Source: Chara braunii (lineage: Eukaryota > Streptophyta > Charophyceae > Charales > Characeae). Taken from it: a DNA stretch of 28,843 nucleotides. The notes under the pieces are model-generated. The model saw only the letters and a program-made list of their open reading frames with translations. It was not told the DNA's origin and did not search any database. The stretch lies in assembly GCA_003427395.1 (NCBI GenBank), contig BFEA01001015.1, forward strand, positions 26,879-55,721, in the 5' to 3' direction. Shown in pieces: positions 11,342-20,084 of the stretch. A program made the position numbers and the translations under genes. Positions within the stretch are counted from its first letter, which is position 1. Every line of letters starts with the position of its first letter.

Positions 11342-12160
11342 AATACTATTGGAGCAATCATTGTACGACTGAACTCGGTCAAAATCCAGGGTAAGTGATT
11401 AGGAAGAGGTGTAAGTCCTTATTGAGTGCAACCTTAATAAGATGTGTACCAGTGTTCTGATTAGAGGTTGCAGTGGGAGGAAGTGATCAAGCTCGACAAG
11501 GAGGAACAACATTACGATTTGAGGGGATGGCCAGGCTGTAAAGGAGGCTACCACTGTGACTTGGAGGTTGATCATAGTGTCTTTTGCTTTGCGCTTAACT
11601 GCGATTTTACCATTTTCATTGTAATCGTGGTCTTCATTGCGGGGCCCTCAGACGTGTCAAAGCGACAAGGCTCTCTTGCGCGAGTCTGAGTGCATCCCTC
11701 TTGAATTTGAGCGACTTAATATTTCTTTCTCTGCTCTTCTTACTCTCAGTCTAGTCGATTGGTTCAAAGAGGAAGGCGACATGTGAGATTGAAAACCCGT
11801 AATCCGTGTGAAGGCCTGTGTGGGCGGTCCGCCCCACTGATTGCGGGAGCTCTGCCGGAACCTAGGGGAGGTTCTGGAAGCAGATAACTATCAGATATAA
11901 TTTTCCTTTACTCTGTGTGAGCCCACTATACCCCTATTTTGATTACATTATTTTAGTTTGTCTGAGCGGTATGCATATGTTTCCCAATCATTTGTTTTCA
12001 TCTCAAAACTTAATTAAATTAATTGAAAGGAATGCATGTGTGAATTCCAGTTTCAAGTTGTTTTGATTCAAATTAGACTAAGGGATGAACTGAGGGAAGG
12101 TGGGAGGAAGGTAGTTTTGCTTGCGTTAATCGAGTCTCTGCTGTTTAGTTCTGTTTCCTC
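11342..12160. other. Unassigned stretch
   Basis: No supportable gene. A 73-codon + strand frame (11468-11689) has a hydrophobic run near its end but no bias or family resemblance. A short GC-rich block (about 11815-11880) includes GGCGGTCCGCC. I looked for retrotransposon LTR signatures and could not establish any. Confidence 0.35.
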
Positions 12161-12470
12161 TATAATTAGACAATGTGACTTTCGATCAGGTCTAGTTGCT
12201 GTAAATATTTGTTGACTTCTCTTCTTTAGAGTCAAGCAATGTGGCTTCGGTCAAACTTGGTTGTTGTATTGTCCTGTCTTCTTGACAGTTAGACAATGTG
12301 ACTATGGTCATGTCTAATTGTCGTACCTCTGTAAAACTGTTAACCGTGCAACTAAACAATGTGGCTTTGGTCAGGTCTGATTATTGTTCTTGTGGTGATT
12401 TGCTTATTAAAAAAGTTTAAGAGTTGAGTACTGTGGCTTCGGTCAGATCCAACCACTTGTTGTATTTTTT
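12160..12470. repeat. Degenerate array of about five 61-bp units
   Basis: The motif ACAATGTGGCTTTGGTCAGG, followed by TCTAATTGTTGTA or close variants, recurs near 12169, 12231, 12292, 12353 and 12425. Spacing is about 61 bp (72 for the last step). Divergence is high, so the array is old. No coding frame runs through it. Confidence 0.75.
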
Positions 12471-12479
12471 AGGGAGAAT

Positions 12480-12930
12480 TTTTTGTGGAGGGCTAAGCAT
12501 TGTTTCTAAACTAAATGGTTTAACCTTAAGTCACACACTAATGACAATTGAATATAATTGAAAGTACTTTATCTATTTTTGCGTGTGAACAGACAGTTGA
12601 ACATTGTTTCCAAGACGAATGGTTCAATTAAGCAATATTACTAAGAAGAGAAATAAAGTCAAGAGTATAATTAGAAGTTAACTAGGCAAAATGAGCATTG
12701 TTTCTGTGTTGAATGACTAAGTCTCATGTCCCTATTATGAAAACAAGTCAGAGAGTTATTAAATTTTGCATATTTAAACAATTCACGACGATTAGGCATT
12801 ATTTATAAGTTAAATGGTATAGTCACATGCCCAAAGAAGAGAGAAGTACTTGTGCAACAGGTTCGTGTATAATCTAAAGGATGTTAGGCATTGTTTCTAA
12901 GCTGGATAGTCTAGCGCCATGCCATATGTA
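12480..12930. repeat. Degenerate array of about five 90-110-bp units
   Basis: The motif AGGCATTGTTTCTAAGCTAA, followed by ATGGTNTAGTCACATGCCC, recurs near 12490, 12598, 12690, 12793 and 12887. It begins directly after the 61-bp array. The two motifs may share an ancestor (both run CA-A/T-TG, a pyrimidine-rich step, then TGGTT), but this is only a visual impression. Confidence 0.7.
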
Positions 12931-13377
12931 AGATAGGTAAAATAGATAATCATTTAGAGGATCAATGAATTACCTTATGCGAAAGCAACTTGGGATTTTT
13001 TGTGAGAGTACTTACCCATTGTGATATTGACTTGCATGTGATTGAGTGTAAGCTCTACTTAGTTTGAGTATCAGCCTTGATAGGTAGATGCTTTAAATGC
13101 TTGTCACGTGGTGGAGCTGTAGGAATTAGTTCAATTTTGGTCTTTTCTGGTTCAAGGTTATTTTTCATACTTTGATTTGCATAAATTTTGGAGAGACACT
13201 TTCCCTAAAGGAAGTGTTGCCCACATTTCTGCAGATCTGAGAAATTCATATTTTGTCTTTGCAAATTTTAAATTTTGTCTAAGTTCATATCCGACTTAGT
13301 AAAAATATTGAAAACTCACTTTTGCAGGGGAGGTGATGGCCAATTTTTTATTAAATCAGAGATTTAAACAAATTCAA
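12931..13377. other. Unassigned AT-rich stretch
   Basis: No supportable gene or element. A G-rich run (AGGGGAGGTGATGG, about 13327-13340) resembles a retroelement polypurine tract followed by TG, but no second LTR-like copy is present. Confidence 0.35.
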
Positions 13378-13893
13378 CAGAAAAATTTTCCATAATTAAA
13401 TAATCATTATATAGTAAAATTACATTTTAAATTTTAAATTTTCATTCCATCTTAAAAAATGTCATTTCAATTTTAAAATTTTCCGTCTTACTTGAAAACT
13501 TTCCTTCCAAGAATGGGGTATCCCTTCTTATTTGAGTTACATTCTAGAGATGGAATGAAAGTCTGAATGAGTTCATGAAATATTTTAATTGGACTGTCAT
13601 TCTAAGTAAGGATTTTAAGTCGTAAATAGGTTAATCCAATATAAATTAGAAGATATTTGTTGTACTAGAATGAAAGTTTAATTAAAACATTTCGTAAACT
13701 CGTCCAGACTTCCATTCCATCTTGAACAAATATATGTAGTTGGAAGGGAAAACTCATATTTAGACGGGAACTTATCAAATAAAACTGAAAATTTGATAAC
13801 TGGACAAACATTGGAATGATAATTTATAAATATGAAGGATTTTTTTTTTATGGAATATTTTTTCAACTTTCATTTCTCGTGGGAATTTTTCTG
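13378..13893 (+). mobile_element. Fold-back miniature element, copy 1
   Basis: It starts CAGAAAAATTTTCC and ends GGGAATTTTTCTG, so both termini read CAGAAAAATT inward. Inside is a large palindrome: 13549-13603 is the reverse complement of 13667-13721 at about 46 of 55 positions (arms GATGGAATGAAAGTCT... and its complement). The whole unit could fold on itself. It is AT-rich with no open frame and so depends on a transposase made elsewhere. Copy 2 lies inverted at 14443-14958 and copy 3 direct at 15881-16532. No clear target duplication was found, so the superfamily is not assigned. Confidence 0.8.
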
Positions 13894-13910
13894 TTCTTTG
13901 ACCTTGTGAA

Positions 13911-14182
13911 CTAGGCTACCAGAGTGGGTCGGGGTCACTTACCCGACCGGACCAAAAACATTTAAAAAAATCAAATTAAGAAAAATATTTTTAAATTTTA
14001 TTTTGTATTCTAAATTTCGTTAAAGATTTCGATGTGACCCTAAGGTAAAACTTGTTCAGTTTATTTTTATGCATAACATAATTTGTTTTTGGATTTTTTT
14101 TAGTTTTGTTTTTGCTGGGACCTTTCCTGGTCGTTGCACGGGCTGGCCACCCGGAGCCCGGGCGGCCCGACTGATAGCCTAG
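13911..14182. mobile_element. CTAGG-ended miniature element with 8-bp target duplication (hAT-like)
   Basis: The left end reads CTAGGCTACCAG and the right end, on the minus strand, CTAGGCTATCAG, a 12-bp terminal inverted repeat with one mismatch. It is flanked by CTTGTGAA (13903-13910) and CTTGTAAA (14183-14190), an 8-bp target duplication with one mismatch. GC-rich hairpin-prone blocks sit just inside both ends around an AT-rich core. Eight-base duplications and short inverted repeats are typical of the hAT superfamily; the assignment is inferred from structure only. A related right end lies at 1-104. Confidence 0.72.
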
Positions 14183-14242
14183 CTTGTAAAGTCATAATTA
14201 TTTTGAATTTTATATTTAACTTTATATTTATTATGAAAAAAC

Positions 14243-15241
14243 CTAGGTTACCAATGGTCCGGAGACCGGACGGCTTCCCCGGACGTCTCCCTGGACGTCA
14301 GGTACCCCCGTCCTCCGAATTTTCGGACAGCGACTGTTTGACACTAAAAATAAAAATAAAAAAAATCACAGTGTCGCGCATGCCCTAGAGACCCCCTAAA
14401 AAACAATTTAGATTTTGCTGAGCATTTGGTGATAGGGTGCAGCAGAAAAATTCCCACGAGAAATGAAAGTTGAAAGAACATTCCATAAAAAAACAATCCT
14501 TCGTATTTATAAATTATCATTCCAATGTTCGTCTAATTCTAAAATTTTCAGTTTTATTTGATAAATTCCCGTCAAAATATGAATTTTCCCTTCCAACTAC
14601 ATCTATTTGTTAACGATGGAACGAAAGTCTGGACGAGTTTATGAAATATTTTAATTAAATTTTCATTCTACTACAACAAATATCTTCTAATTAAGATTGG
14701 ATTAACCTATTTATGACTGAAAGTCCTTACTTAGAATGACAATCCAATCAAAATATTTCATGAACTCATCCAGACTTTCATTCCATCTTTAGCATGCAGT
14801 CAAAATAAAAAGGGATACCCTATTCTTGGAATGAAAGTTTGCAAGCAAGATGAAAAATTTTAAAATTAAAATGACATTTTTAAAGATGGAATGAAAATTT
14901 AAAATTTAGATTGTACTTTTACTATAGAATGATTATTTAATTCTTCGAAATTTTTTCGTTGTGGTATTTGGGGTGGGGTGGGGGGGTACGATGGGTTTTG
15001 GTGCGGATAGGAGGGGTATAGTTGAGGATTAGAATCTTTGAAGATTTTTATTATTTATTCTACTGGCCCAAAGGATCCAAAAATTTGGTGGCATGCACCT
15101 AATGCAAAGAAGAAACCTTTTTTTTTTTTTTTTTTTTGCGCTAGGTCGGACATACCCTGTCCGGTCTGACGTCCGACCAGACGTCCGATCAGACATCCCG
15201 GACCATCAGGGGGGTCCCGGACGTCCGATCGAACAACCTAG
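14243..15241. mobile_element. Larger CTAGG-ended hAT-like element with a perfect 8-bp target duplication and a nested insertion
   Basis: It is flanked on both sides by GAAAAAAC (14235-14242 and 15242-15249). The ends read CTAGGTTACC and, on the minus strand, CTAGGTTGTT. Both subterminal regions repeat GGACGTC / GACGTCCG and GGTCCGGA motifs: at least two on the left (14290-14310) and four or more on the right (15170-15225). Clustered subterminal repeats are known transposase-binding sites in hAT elements. About half of the element is a fold-back element (14443-14958) inserted in it. No transposase frame remains. Confidence 0.7.
14443..14958 (-). mobile_element. Fold-back miniature element, copy 2 (inverted, nested)
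   Basis: This is the reverse complement of copy 1 over its whole length with moderate divergence: it begins CAGAAAAATTCCCACGAGAA and ends in a decayed form of the AATTTTTCTG terminus. It keeps the internal GATGGAA(T/C)GAAAGTCT palindrome. It lies wholly inside the CTAGG-ended element at 14243-15241, so it inserted after that element. Together with copy 1 it makes a 516-bp inverted repeat spaced by about 550 bp. Confidence 0.8.
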
Positions 15242-15880
15242 GAAAAAACACCTTCTCTAGAGGGAGTGCTGTCGAAAGTTTTTTTGTTTTCAGAAGTTAG
15301 ATTATATTTTTGATAAGAAAGATTTTGACAATCCACCTTACATAAGGGAGATACGTACGATTTTTTTTTTTTTTTTCTTAATAATTATTGAGAGGTAGAT
15401 TATATTTAGTCTTAGGAGGATTTAAGCGAGATGTGGTATAGGGGTTTATTCTCCACATACTTAAGTTTTAGTATTGAGATTTTGACATGTGTTGTATTAC
15501 AGATCCTTCTTTGTCATTTCGATTCAAAATGTGATTGGTTTCATCCCAATCCTACAAAGATCGTCTTGTGTTATTTTTTGATAAGAGGTTGGTCGCCAAT
15601 TCGTCGATTCATGACGTAACTTTGATCACAGATGTACCTCAACTTGATGCCTTAGTTATTTACTATATTTCTTTGAGGGTTTTAACTAGATTTCTTGTAA
15701 TGATCATTATTAGGGACTGCTTTTTTATAGGAAGTTGGACAATGGTTGGGGTTTGAATGTATAAAGCGTGGTATGAGCTACAAGAAACAGTAAAGTTGAC
15801 CACATTGATATAATATCGCAATGTGGTTTTCGCATGTGCGTATATTTTAATTCAAGTTAGTGTTTGGAGCTTAAAAAAAA
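15242..15880. other. Unassigned stretch
   Basis: There are two poly(T) tracts in the neighbourhood (about 15119-15137 and 15361-15376). Two overlapping + strand frames (15431-15756, about 60-70 codons) are hydrophobic and not recognisable. No gene is supported. Confidence 0.35.
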
Positions 15881-16532
15881 AAAAATTCCAAAATTAAATA
15901 ATCATTTTATAGTAAAATTACATTCTAAATTTTTAATTTTCTTTCCATCTTAAAAAATCACAAAATTAAATAATCATTTTATAATAAAATTACATTCTAA
16001 ATTTTTAAATTTCTTTCCATCTTAAAAAATCCAAGAATTAAATAATTATTTTATAGTAAAATTACATTCTAAATTTTAAATTTTCTTTCCATCTTAAAAA
16101 ATGTCATTTCAATTTTAAAATTTTTCATCTTACTTAAAAACTCTCATTCCAAAAATGGGGTATCCCTTCTTATTTGAACTGCATGCTAGATGGAATGAAA
16201 GTCTGGATAAGTTCATGAAGTATTTTAATTGGGCTGTCATTCTATGTAAGAATTTTCAGTCATAAATAGTTTAACCCCATCTAAATTAAAAGATATTTGT
16301 TGTTGTAGAATGAAAGTTTAATTAAGACATTTCATAAACTCGTCCAGATTTCCATTCCATCTTGAACAAATAGATGTACTTGGAAGGGAAAACTCATATT
16401 TAGACGGGAACTTGTCAAATAAAATTGAAAATTTTAGAATTGGACAAACATTTGAATGATAATGTATAACTATGAATAATTTTTTTTTATGTAATGTTTT
16501 TTCAACTTTTATTTCTCGAGGGAATTTTTCTG
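15881..16532 (+). mobile_element. Fold-back miniature element, copy 3, with an internal triplication
   Basis: It is in the same orientation as copy 1 and keeps the same palindromic core and the GGGAATTTTTCTG right end. It is about 140 bp longer because its left arm is tandemly triplicated (see the 70-bp repeat). The left terminus is blurred by an A run. No coding capacity. Confidence 0.8.
15890..16100. repeat. 70-bp tandem triplication within fold-back copy 3
   Basis: Three successive blocks run from AAATTAAATAATCATTTTAT through ACATTCTAAATTTTT to TCTTTCCATCTTAAAAAAT, starting near 15890, 15960 and 16030. Copies 1 and 2 of the element have a single block here, so the expansion occurred in this copy. 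Confidence 0.9.
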
Positions 16533-16857
16533 TTTTACAACAAGCCTTACGTTGGAGGCGGTGAGAATGACAACCATATGTTGCACGATCTACATACATT
16601 ATGGACTTATCTTTTCCCCTTTCTTTTTTATCTTGAGTTCTTATTGATATGTGGGTGTTGAAATACTTGTTTATCTACTAATTGATTTTGCTTGTTTAAG
16701 TATTATAGTTGGATGTTAAGATCTGTGGTGGCTGTCAAAGTCAAACTCCTTGACCTATTTCCAGGTTTCCGCTGATGGAACCCCACTTTCAATGTTAGGG
16801 GTGTTTAACCGCTACAAATGACGAAGGTCCGCCTACCACTCGTCTACGCAAGCTGCA
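16533..16857. other. Unassigned stretch
   Basis: No gene, repeat or RNA is supported. It lies between the end of fold-back copy 3 and the tRNA-like segment. Confidence 0.35.
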
Positions 16858-16920
16858 GATGAGGATAGAACCCACAATCGCTTTCGAGATTGTCTAGCAT
16901 CGAGAGTTTAACCCCTCAAG
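16858..16920 (-). repeat. tRNA-like segment, probable SINE relic
   Basis: Read on the minus strand it contains GTGGGTTCTATCCTCAT, a plausible T arm with a 7-base loop and a B-box-like GGTTCTATCC. It is preceded by CAATC-TCGAAAGC-GATTG (5-bp stem, 8-base loop) and a D-arm-like CTCTCGATGCTAGAC. The 8-base anticodon loop and lack of a clear acceptor stem argue against a working tRNA. No oligo(A) tail was identified. Confidence 0.4.
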
Positions 16921-17656
16921 ATGCGTGTCAGTTGACCCTTGAGTGTCAAAAGTGATTCCCGAGACCATTGAGGGTCACATGATTATGGGTACCACATAGT
17001 ATGTCATCCTTGCGATTGTTTGTGTATTCATGCATGGCTAGTCGATATGACAAAGCCTACGTCGCCACGATATTTTTTCAGAGTCTCGGGAGTGTTATTC
17101 GGGTATATTGTCATTAAAAGGTTATGGGTCGGATACAAAAAGGGACTAGGCGCAATTTTTGTGTGAAATTGGGTTTTATTTTGGTTCGGTGTATTGCTCG
17201 GTTAGATGGACACGTTCTAGTCGACCGACACCGAGTCACGCTTGGGACAATATCCCCAGAGCAATGGCTCGCGTATGGGTCCGATTAAGGCGTACGACCT
17301 CGTGTACCTCCTATGCTACAGCGTATGACAAAGACCATCGGCTAGGCCACCTCTGCTATTGCAACTGAGTAGCTTTCACTTGTGGTTCGGTAACTCGGCG
17401 GGGATACACCTGCCCAAGCGTGGTGACAACCACTTGAGCAGAGGTAAGTTGCACCTCGTGTAACCCTATCCTGTCGTAGGGATTCGTGAGCGGTATGGCT
17501 GGCGCACTCGGTCCGAGCGGCCAAGCTCCACGACAAAAAAATCTTGTGTGATGTGGTCGGAAGGGTCCCTATGCGGAACTGATGCACTCGACATTGTAGC
17601 AACCACATTCATGCTCAAACCTGCCAGTGCAAAGAGGGAACGTACGGGAGCTCCAC
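16921..17656. other. Unassigned stretch
   Basis: Short frames on both strands (17159-17368 plus, 17342-17608 minus) overlap and resemble nothing known to me. No repeat structure is evident until the element at 17659. Confidence 0.35.
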
Positions 17657-17658
17657 TA

Positions 17659-18291
17659 CTGTCTTAACCCAAAAAAAACGTATGTACATTGTATACGAAT
17701 ACAACGTACGGGGTACGTTGTATTCGAATACAACGTACTAGGTACGTTCTACCATAAGTTTTAGGGTACAACTTTGTAGGAGCTTGTAGTACCAGACATA
17801 GTTTTTATTTTTTTTTCTCGAATTTGGTTCTGAATGTCTCAAAGGTCCTCAACAAAAGTTGATTGTATTCTAATTTCGTACAACATAGTTTTCTTCAAAT
17901 TTTGTTGAATTATTTTTTAAAAATAAAAAATCAGAAAACACTGCAAAATGCTGTCAAAAGATATTTTTATTCTTGTTTTTATTTTTTTTCTAAAATTTGG
18001 TTGTGAATTTCGACATGACCCTTAGGCAAAAGTTGCTTATATTGTAATGTTGTACAACTTTCGTTTTTTTTCAGAATTTTCTGATTAAAAAAAAATTGAA
18101 ATTCGCACAAATTCGAATACAACGTATGTACGTTATTGGAATACCACGTACGAACGTTGTATTCGAATACAACGTACGTACGTTCTATGCGACGGTACGT
18201 TCTATTCGGAAAAAACTCAGCGATTTCAGTAAGTCCATTTTTTGAGGTAAGTCGAATAGAACGTACGCACGTTTTTTTTTTGTTAAGACAG
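17659..18291. mobile_element. TA-flanked miniature inverted-repeat element with internal palindromes (Tc1/mariner-like)
   Basis: The ends read CTGTCTTAAC and GTTAAGACAG and are flanked by TA on both sides (17657-17658, 18292-18293), as in Tc1/mariner and Stowaway-type elements. The inverted similarity continues with gaps for about 35 bp through an A run and ACGTRYGTAC. The interior repeats GAATACAACGTACGTACG modules and long palindromes near both ends, and holds two diverged copies of a T-rich block (17799-17900 and 17972-18090, each with AATTTGGTTNTGAAT). No transposase. The superfamily call rests on the two-base duplication and is tentative. Confidence 0.65.
17713..17738. repeat. 26-bp perfect palindrome
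   Basis: GTACGTTGTATTC is followed immediately by its exact reverse complement. A 22-bp version with the same core (ACGTTGTATTC and complement) lies at 18154-18175 and runs into ACGTACGTACGT-type sequence. Both lie near the ends of the TA-flanked element. Confidence 0.95.
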
Positions 18292-18309
18292 TAGTAGTTG
18301 CGATATCTG

Positions 18310-18455
18310 CTACAACAGATGGGCGATACCGGCCAGGGGTCAGCCAGTAGCATCAGGACCGAGCTTCTTTGATAGGGCGTTGTTAGACACTCCTCGGGGA
18401 TGTGAAATCCCCAAGGAATTGTTCGTTCCACCTATCCTCGGGGATGCAATCCGGA
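18310..18455 (+). repeat. Internally deleted relative of the SINE at 18666-19020
   Basis: It shares, in the opposite orientation to the full copy, GTTGTTAGACACTCCT, then CAAGGAATTNT, then TTCGTTCCACCT and TCCTCGGGGATG. The segment of about 55 bases that separates these in the full copy is missing or replaced by CGGGGATGTGAAATCCC. The tRNA-like head is absent and the A tail is only seven bases. Confidence 0.6.
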
Positions 18456-18460
18456 AAAAA

Positions 18461-18575
18461 AGTGAAAACGCTCGTAAGGAAATTCCTTGGCCATTATGAA
18501 TTTCCATAATCATTTCTTCGTTGTGCCCAGGGGACCTCGCGAGGTCCCTTGGGCACAAGGAATCCGCGTTTCACG
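18461..18575. repeat. Large nested hairpin
   Basis: The outer arms are GTGAAAACGC (left) and GCGTTTCAC (right). Within these, AATTCCTTGG faces CAAGGAAT. At the right-hand side a second palindrome, GTGCCCAGGGGACCTCG against CGAGGTCCCTTGGGCAC (18523-18556, 16 of 17 paired, no loop), interrupts it. The AAGGAATT motif is shared with the adjacent SINE sequences, so this may be a rearranged piece of them. Confidence 0.8.
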
Positions 18576-18665
18576 GAGAGGAGAGGGCACACGGGTAGAT
18601 AGACGTTACGGCTGAGAATCTGGATCGTGGTGGCATCCTATTGGCTGAAGGCCTGAAGCACAACC

Positions 18666-19020
18666 TTTTTTTTTTTTTTTTTTCCTGACATCAGTCTTAG
18701 GAAATGTCCCCGGGCGACATCCCCGAGGACAGGTGGAACGAAGAGCCCAAATTCCCTTACGAGTCACAAGGAAAATTCCTTGTGGCGCAAGGAACTTGGA
18801 AGGAGTGTCTAACGACGTCCAAAGGTCAGTCACTGTGCCTCCCCTTCGGTCCCCTCCCCTTATGAACATGAGCAGTCTCTCAATGCAACCCGGGGGGACC
18901 AACAACATATCTCTAGGTGGTGGGCGCCAAGCTTGCCCAGGAAGGTACATGAGGCCGATGAGGATTGAACCCCAGACCTCTTGAATGCCACTTGAGTGCC
19001 TTACTAATTGAGCTAGGCCG
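18666..19020 (-). mobile_element. tRNA-derived SINE, apparently full length
   Basis: On the minus strand it begins with a degenerate tRNA-like head: A box TAGCTCAATTAGTAAGG (18999-19015), an AGGTC variable loop and B box GGTTCAATCC (18962-18971). A body of about 260 bp follows, ending TAAGACTGATGTCAGG and then 18 A (18666-18683). The anticodon stem pairs poorly, so the head is not a working tRNA. SINEs are copied by LINE reverse transcriptase after Pol III transcription; that is family knowledge. Target duplication is unclear: CTGAA occurs near both ends. Confidence 0.8.
18999..19015 (-). promoter_or_regulatory. Pol III internal promoter A box of the SINE
   Basis: TAGCTCAATTAGTAAGG matches the tRNA A-box consensus. 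With the B box GGTTCAATCC at 18962-18971, at a normal distance, it forms an intact-looking type 2 Pol III promoter. Confidence 0.7.
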
Positions 19021-19641
19021 CTGAACTTAAATATTTTTTTGTTAGTAGTTTTTTTGCTTTCAAAATGACGTATTTTTCTATCGCAAAAGGGTCCTGCGCC
19101 AGTGCCCAAGGCAGCACATAGCGACCAACGAGGGCCAACCAAATTGTCCTGCTCTACCCGGAGCCAGGAGCCCTGCCCGCCACCAGGTTGCACAATCCAC
19201 AATACGCACTATCCCCGCAAAAAAGGACCAAAAGAACAATCCACAGTCGCTCTATCCAAGCACACCACGCTCGGATAGTGTGCCCAACGCTGCGAAAACC
19301 ATTCCATTCCTCTATTGGCCAAGGCCGATCGACACACCCTCCTGGACCAATCGATCTGCACAACCGACTTTTAGAGCCTGCTTGACCAAAATTTGTAATT
19401 GTTGCAACGACACAACCTCCCCCCGTCAGTACAGGCAGTTCTCATTTTTCACTGTCCAGAATATCGCCCCTCGGATCGTCTAAAAAAGGTAGGGTTTTGA
19501 GGAAGACAAATCACAGCTAACCGAACCCAACAAAATGCCTTCCTCAATCCAGACACCAGCCAAAAGGCCAGAACAAGGGGAGATATCACACCACCGCTGC
19601 CAAAAAGGTTGTAATATAAGGCAACCGACCCGCATATGGAC
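19021..19641. other. Unassigned stretch
   Basis: Short frames overlap on both strands (19154-19483) and show no motif. The AACGAGGGCC and CCGATCGACAC parts resemble nothing else in the window. No gene is supported. Confidence 0.35.
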
Positions 19642-19644
19642 TAA

Positions 19645-20081
19645 GGGTCGGATCCCACACTACTTTCCGAAAAAGAAATTGAAAAAGAAATGAAAAAGCT
19701 GGAGGGGGGCCGTTTGTGCCGTAAAAGAAAACGGGGACTCCACAGCCCCGGCGTTGGTGGAGCTTTGTCGACGGTTGCGCCTGGTTTCATTGGGCGGGTC
19801 TCCACGCGGACAAAAAAATGGACTCTACAGCGGACCGTCCAGCACACAAACGAACCAGGTCCAACACACAGACAAAACCCGCCCTCTTTATCGGTACAGG
19901 TCGAACACTCTTGTGCTTTCATCCAAATTTCTTCGGCGCAAGTCACTCCGCACCTACCACAATGTCGAGCCCTTCCACTCTGCTGAAAATATCGAAGAGA
20001 CCCCTACGCACGCGGAAACATGATGTGGGGTCCGGGCAAAGGGTGCTTTTTACTTACCGTATGTAGTCTCGGATCCGACCC
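19645..20081. mobile_element. TAA-flanked miniature element (PIF/Harbinger, Tourist-like)
   Basis: The left end reads GGGTCGGATCCCACACTAC and the right end, on the minus strand, GGGTCGGATCCGAGACTAC: 17 of 19 identical. Both sides are flanked by TAA (19642-19644 and 20082-20084). A three-base TWA duplication with G-rich inverted ends is the signature of PIF/Harbinger-derived Tourist elements. The 437-bp size and absence of transposase make it non-autonomous. Several overlapping frames run through it but have no protein character. Its right end contributes the last codons of the minus-strand frame at 20085-20480. Confidence 0.8.
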
Positions 20082-20084
20082 TAA

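Noticed and set aside
11800-13345. LTR retrotransposon remains
   Set aside because: A purine tract followed by TG and a few LTR-like phrases are present, but there is no paired LTR, primer-binding site or gag/pol frame.
13378-14958. One large fold-back transposon with 516-bp arms
   Set aside because: The right arm is nested inside another element that has its own 8-bp duplication, which the left arm is not part of.
18955-19020. Functional tRNA gene
   Set aside because: The boxes are good but the anticodon stem mispairs at two positions, and the sequence continues into a SINE body with an oligo(A) tail.
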